From: Pseudomonadota bacterium
Lineage (GTDB): Bacteria; Pseudomonadota; Gammaproteobacteria; Halothiobacillales; Halothiobacillaceae
Assembly: GCA_021795795.1 (NCBI GenBank)
Contig: JAJYPA010000573.1
Coordinates: forward strand, 1 to 5,043
Direction: 5' to 3'
Length of the DNA: 5,043 bases
The translations under genes were made by a program, and so were the position numbers. Position 1 is the stretch's first letter. Every line of letters begins with the position of its first letter. Positions 4,482-5,043 of the stretch are shown piece after piece. Under the pieces are notes generated by a model that had not been told where the DNA came from, made no database searches, and was given only the letters and a program-made list of their open reading frames with translations.

Positions 4482-5043
4482 TAGCGACTGGACACAAAGC
4501 GTCCCGCCCTACGGGGATGGGCGCGAACGCCGCCGCAAGTCTGTATCTGAGTCCGCTGGTGTAGATAGTGGCTTTCTCGAACCGCAGCCCCTGGCGGACC
4601 TGCCGCGCGTGGACGTGGCCGGGGTAATCGACAACCCTTCGCCACCGCCGGAATTTGTTTGGGTTGGCATGGTGCCCTGTGGTCATGTCTGCCTACTGTC
4701 TGGGCATGGCGGAAGCGGCAAGAGTATCTTCGCGCTGCAACTGGCCGTTGCCGTGGCAGCTGGTTTACCCCTCTTAGGGGTTCCTACAAGTCTAGGCCGA
4801 GTGCTGGTTTTCTCTGGCGAGGATGCGGGGCCTTTGTTGCGCCATCGACTGGCCGTCGTCTGTCGCGCCCTCGACGTAAACCCTCAGGCCTTGGCCGAGC
4901 GATTGGTGGTGCTCGACGCCAGCGAGAACCCGGCACTTGGTATAGAAACCTTAGACCGCGAGACAGGTCGCCGACACATCGCACCAACCGCCATTTATGA
5001 GCGCCTGCGGGAGATTGTCACAGAGCACCAGCCAGCCCTAATC
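4474..5043 (+). CDS. RepA-like hexameric replicative helicase (AAA_25), 3' end outside window
   Basis: The first 190 codons of an ATP-dependent DNA helicase resembling plasmid RSF1010 RepA, a RecA-fold hexamer that unwinds the replication origin. Residues 1-50 are a poorly conserved polar lead. At 61-84 comes FVWVGMVPCGHVCLLSG leading into the Walker A motif GHGGSGKS (77-84; Lys83 binds phosphate). Residues 110-126 (VLVFSGEDAG, LLRHRL) match the RepA motif holding the catalytic glutamate, here Glu116. The window ends before Walker B can be confirmed. ATG 4474 follows AGGGGGTG (4462-4469) and overlaps the primase gene by 8 nt, so the two are translationally coupled in one operon. The reading frame is open to the window edge, so the full length is unknown. 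Related proteins are commonly annotated only as AAA family ATPase. Confidence 0.88.
   Translation, partial: MLDSDWTQSVPPYGDGRERRRKSVSESAGVDSGFLEPQPLADLPRVDVAGVIDNPSPPPEFVWVGMVPCGHVCLLSGHGGSGKSIFALQLAVAVAAGLPLLGVPTSLGRVLVFSGEDAGPLLRHRLAVVCRALDVNPQALAERLVVLDASENPALGIETLDRETGRRHIAPTAIYERLREIVTEHQPALI

Larger units (their letters stand above)
80..5043. mobile_element. integrative element at tRNA-Lys (left end, partial)
   Basis: The element starts at the tRNA-Lys(CTT) att core and continues past the right edge. It contains an integrase, a toxin-antitoxin locus, an unknown accessory gene, an AlpA-like regulator, a Toprim primase and a RepA-like helicase, nearly all co-oriented. This order (integrase, cargo, regulator, primase, helicase) is familiar from integrative and mobilizable elements and ICEs of proteobacteria. 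No relaxase or conjugation gene is visible here, so mobility beyond excision and integration cannot be judged. A P4-like satellite phage or a prophage remnant is a less likely alternative, because the helicase resembles plasmid RepA. Confidence 0.75.

Noticed and set aside
4659..5000. 113-aa frame near the right end
   Set aside because: It is out of frame with the helicase that covers the same bases and carries Walker A, and it is Arg/Gly/Pro-rich shadow sequence.
1..5043. CRISPR array, insertion sequence or rRNA
   Set aside because: No regularly spaced long repeats, no transposase or terminal inverted repeats, and no rRNA-like stretch were seen on either strand.

Overview
The window is the integrase-proximal end of an integrative mobile element (genomic island, IME or ICE-like) in a bacterium. 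It carries a tyrosine recombinase, a tRNA-derived attachment site, a toxin-antitoxin locus and the start of a plasmid-type replication module. The moderately GC-rich coding sequence, the Shine-Dalgarno sites and the gene families suggest a beta- or gammaproteobacterium or a relative such as the acidithiobacilli. The sequence alone does not fix the genus.

Layout. Positions 1-79 look like host flank: they hold a strong minus-strand terminator of the kind that follows a tRNA gene. Positions 80-126 are the 3' 47 nt of a tRNA-Lys(CTT) gene on the minus strand. The match to a tRNA stops inside the anticodon stem, so this is an att core and not a working tRNA. Positions 127-384 are non-coding. They hold a sigma70-like promoter and two clusters of short direct and inverted repeats that suit integrase arm sites or operators. 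The integrase follows (385-1611, complete, all catalytic residues visible).

A type II toxin-antitoxin pair starts inside the integrase stop codon (ATGA overlap). The Gp49/HigB-family toxin (1608-1935) is broken by one extra G in a G6 run. As a result its first half now reads in frame into the intact XRE-family antitoxin (1932-2213). A gene for a 297-aa protein I do not recognise follows (2283-3176) behind its own perfect TATAAT box. After it come two striking regulatory structures: a CGGCAAA triple repeat/palindrome, and a 9-bp hairpin that covers a ribosome binding site. They precede a small AlpA/excisionase-like DNA-binding protein (3280-3540). A Toprim-domain primase-like protein (3603-4481) and a RepA-type hexameric helicase (from 4474, running off the window) overlap each other and form a replication operon with it.

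How the parts fit (inference): the integrase places the element at the tRNA-Lys gene. The AlpA-like protein probably controls excision or the replication operon. Primase and helicase would replicate the excised circle, and the toxin-antitoxin pair would have stabilised the element before the toxin was frameshifted. All convincing genes are on the plus strand. No CRISPR array, insertion sequence or rRNA was seen.
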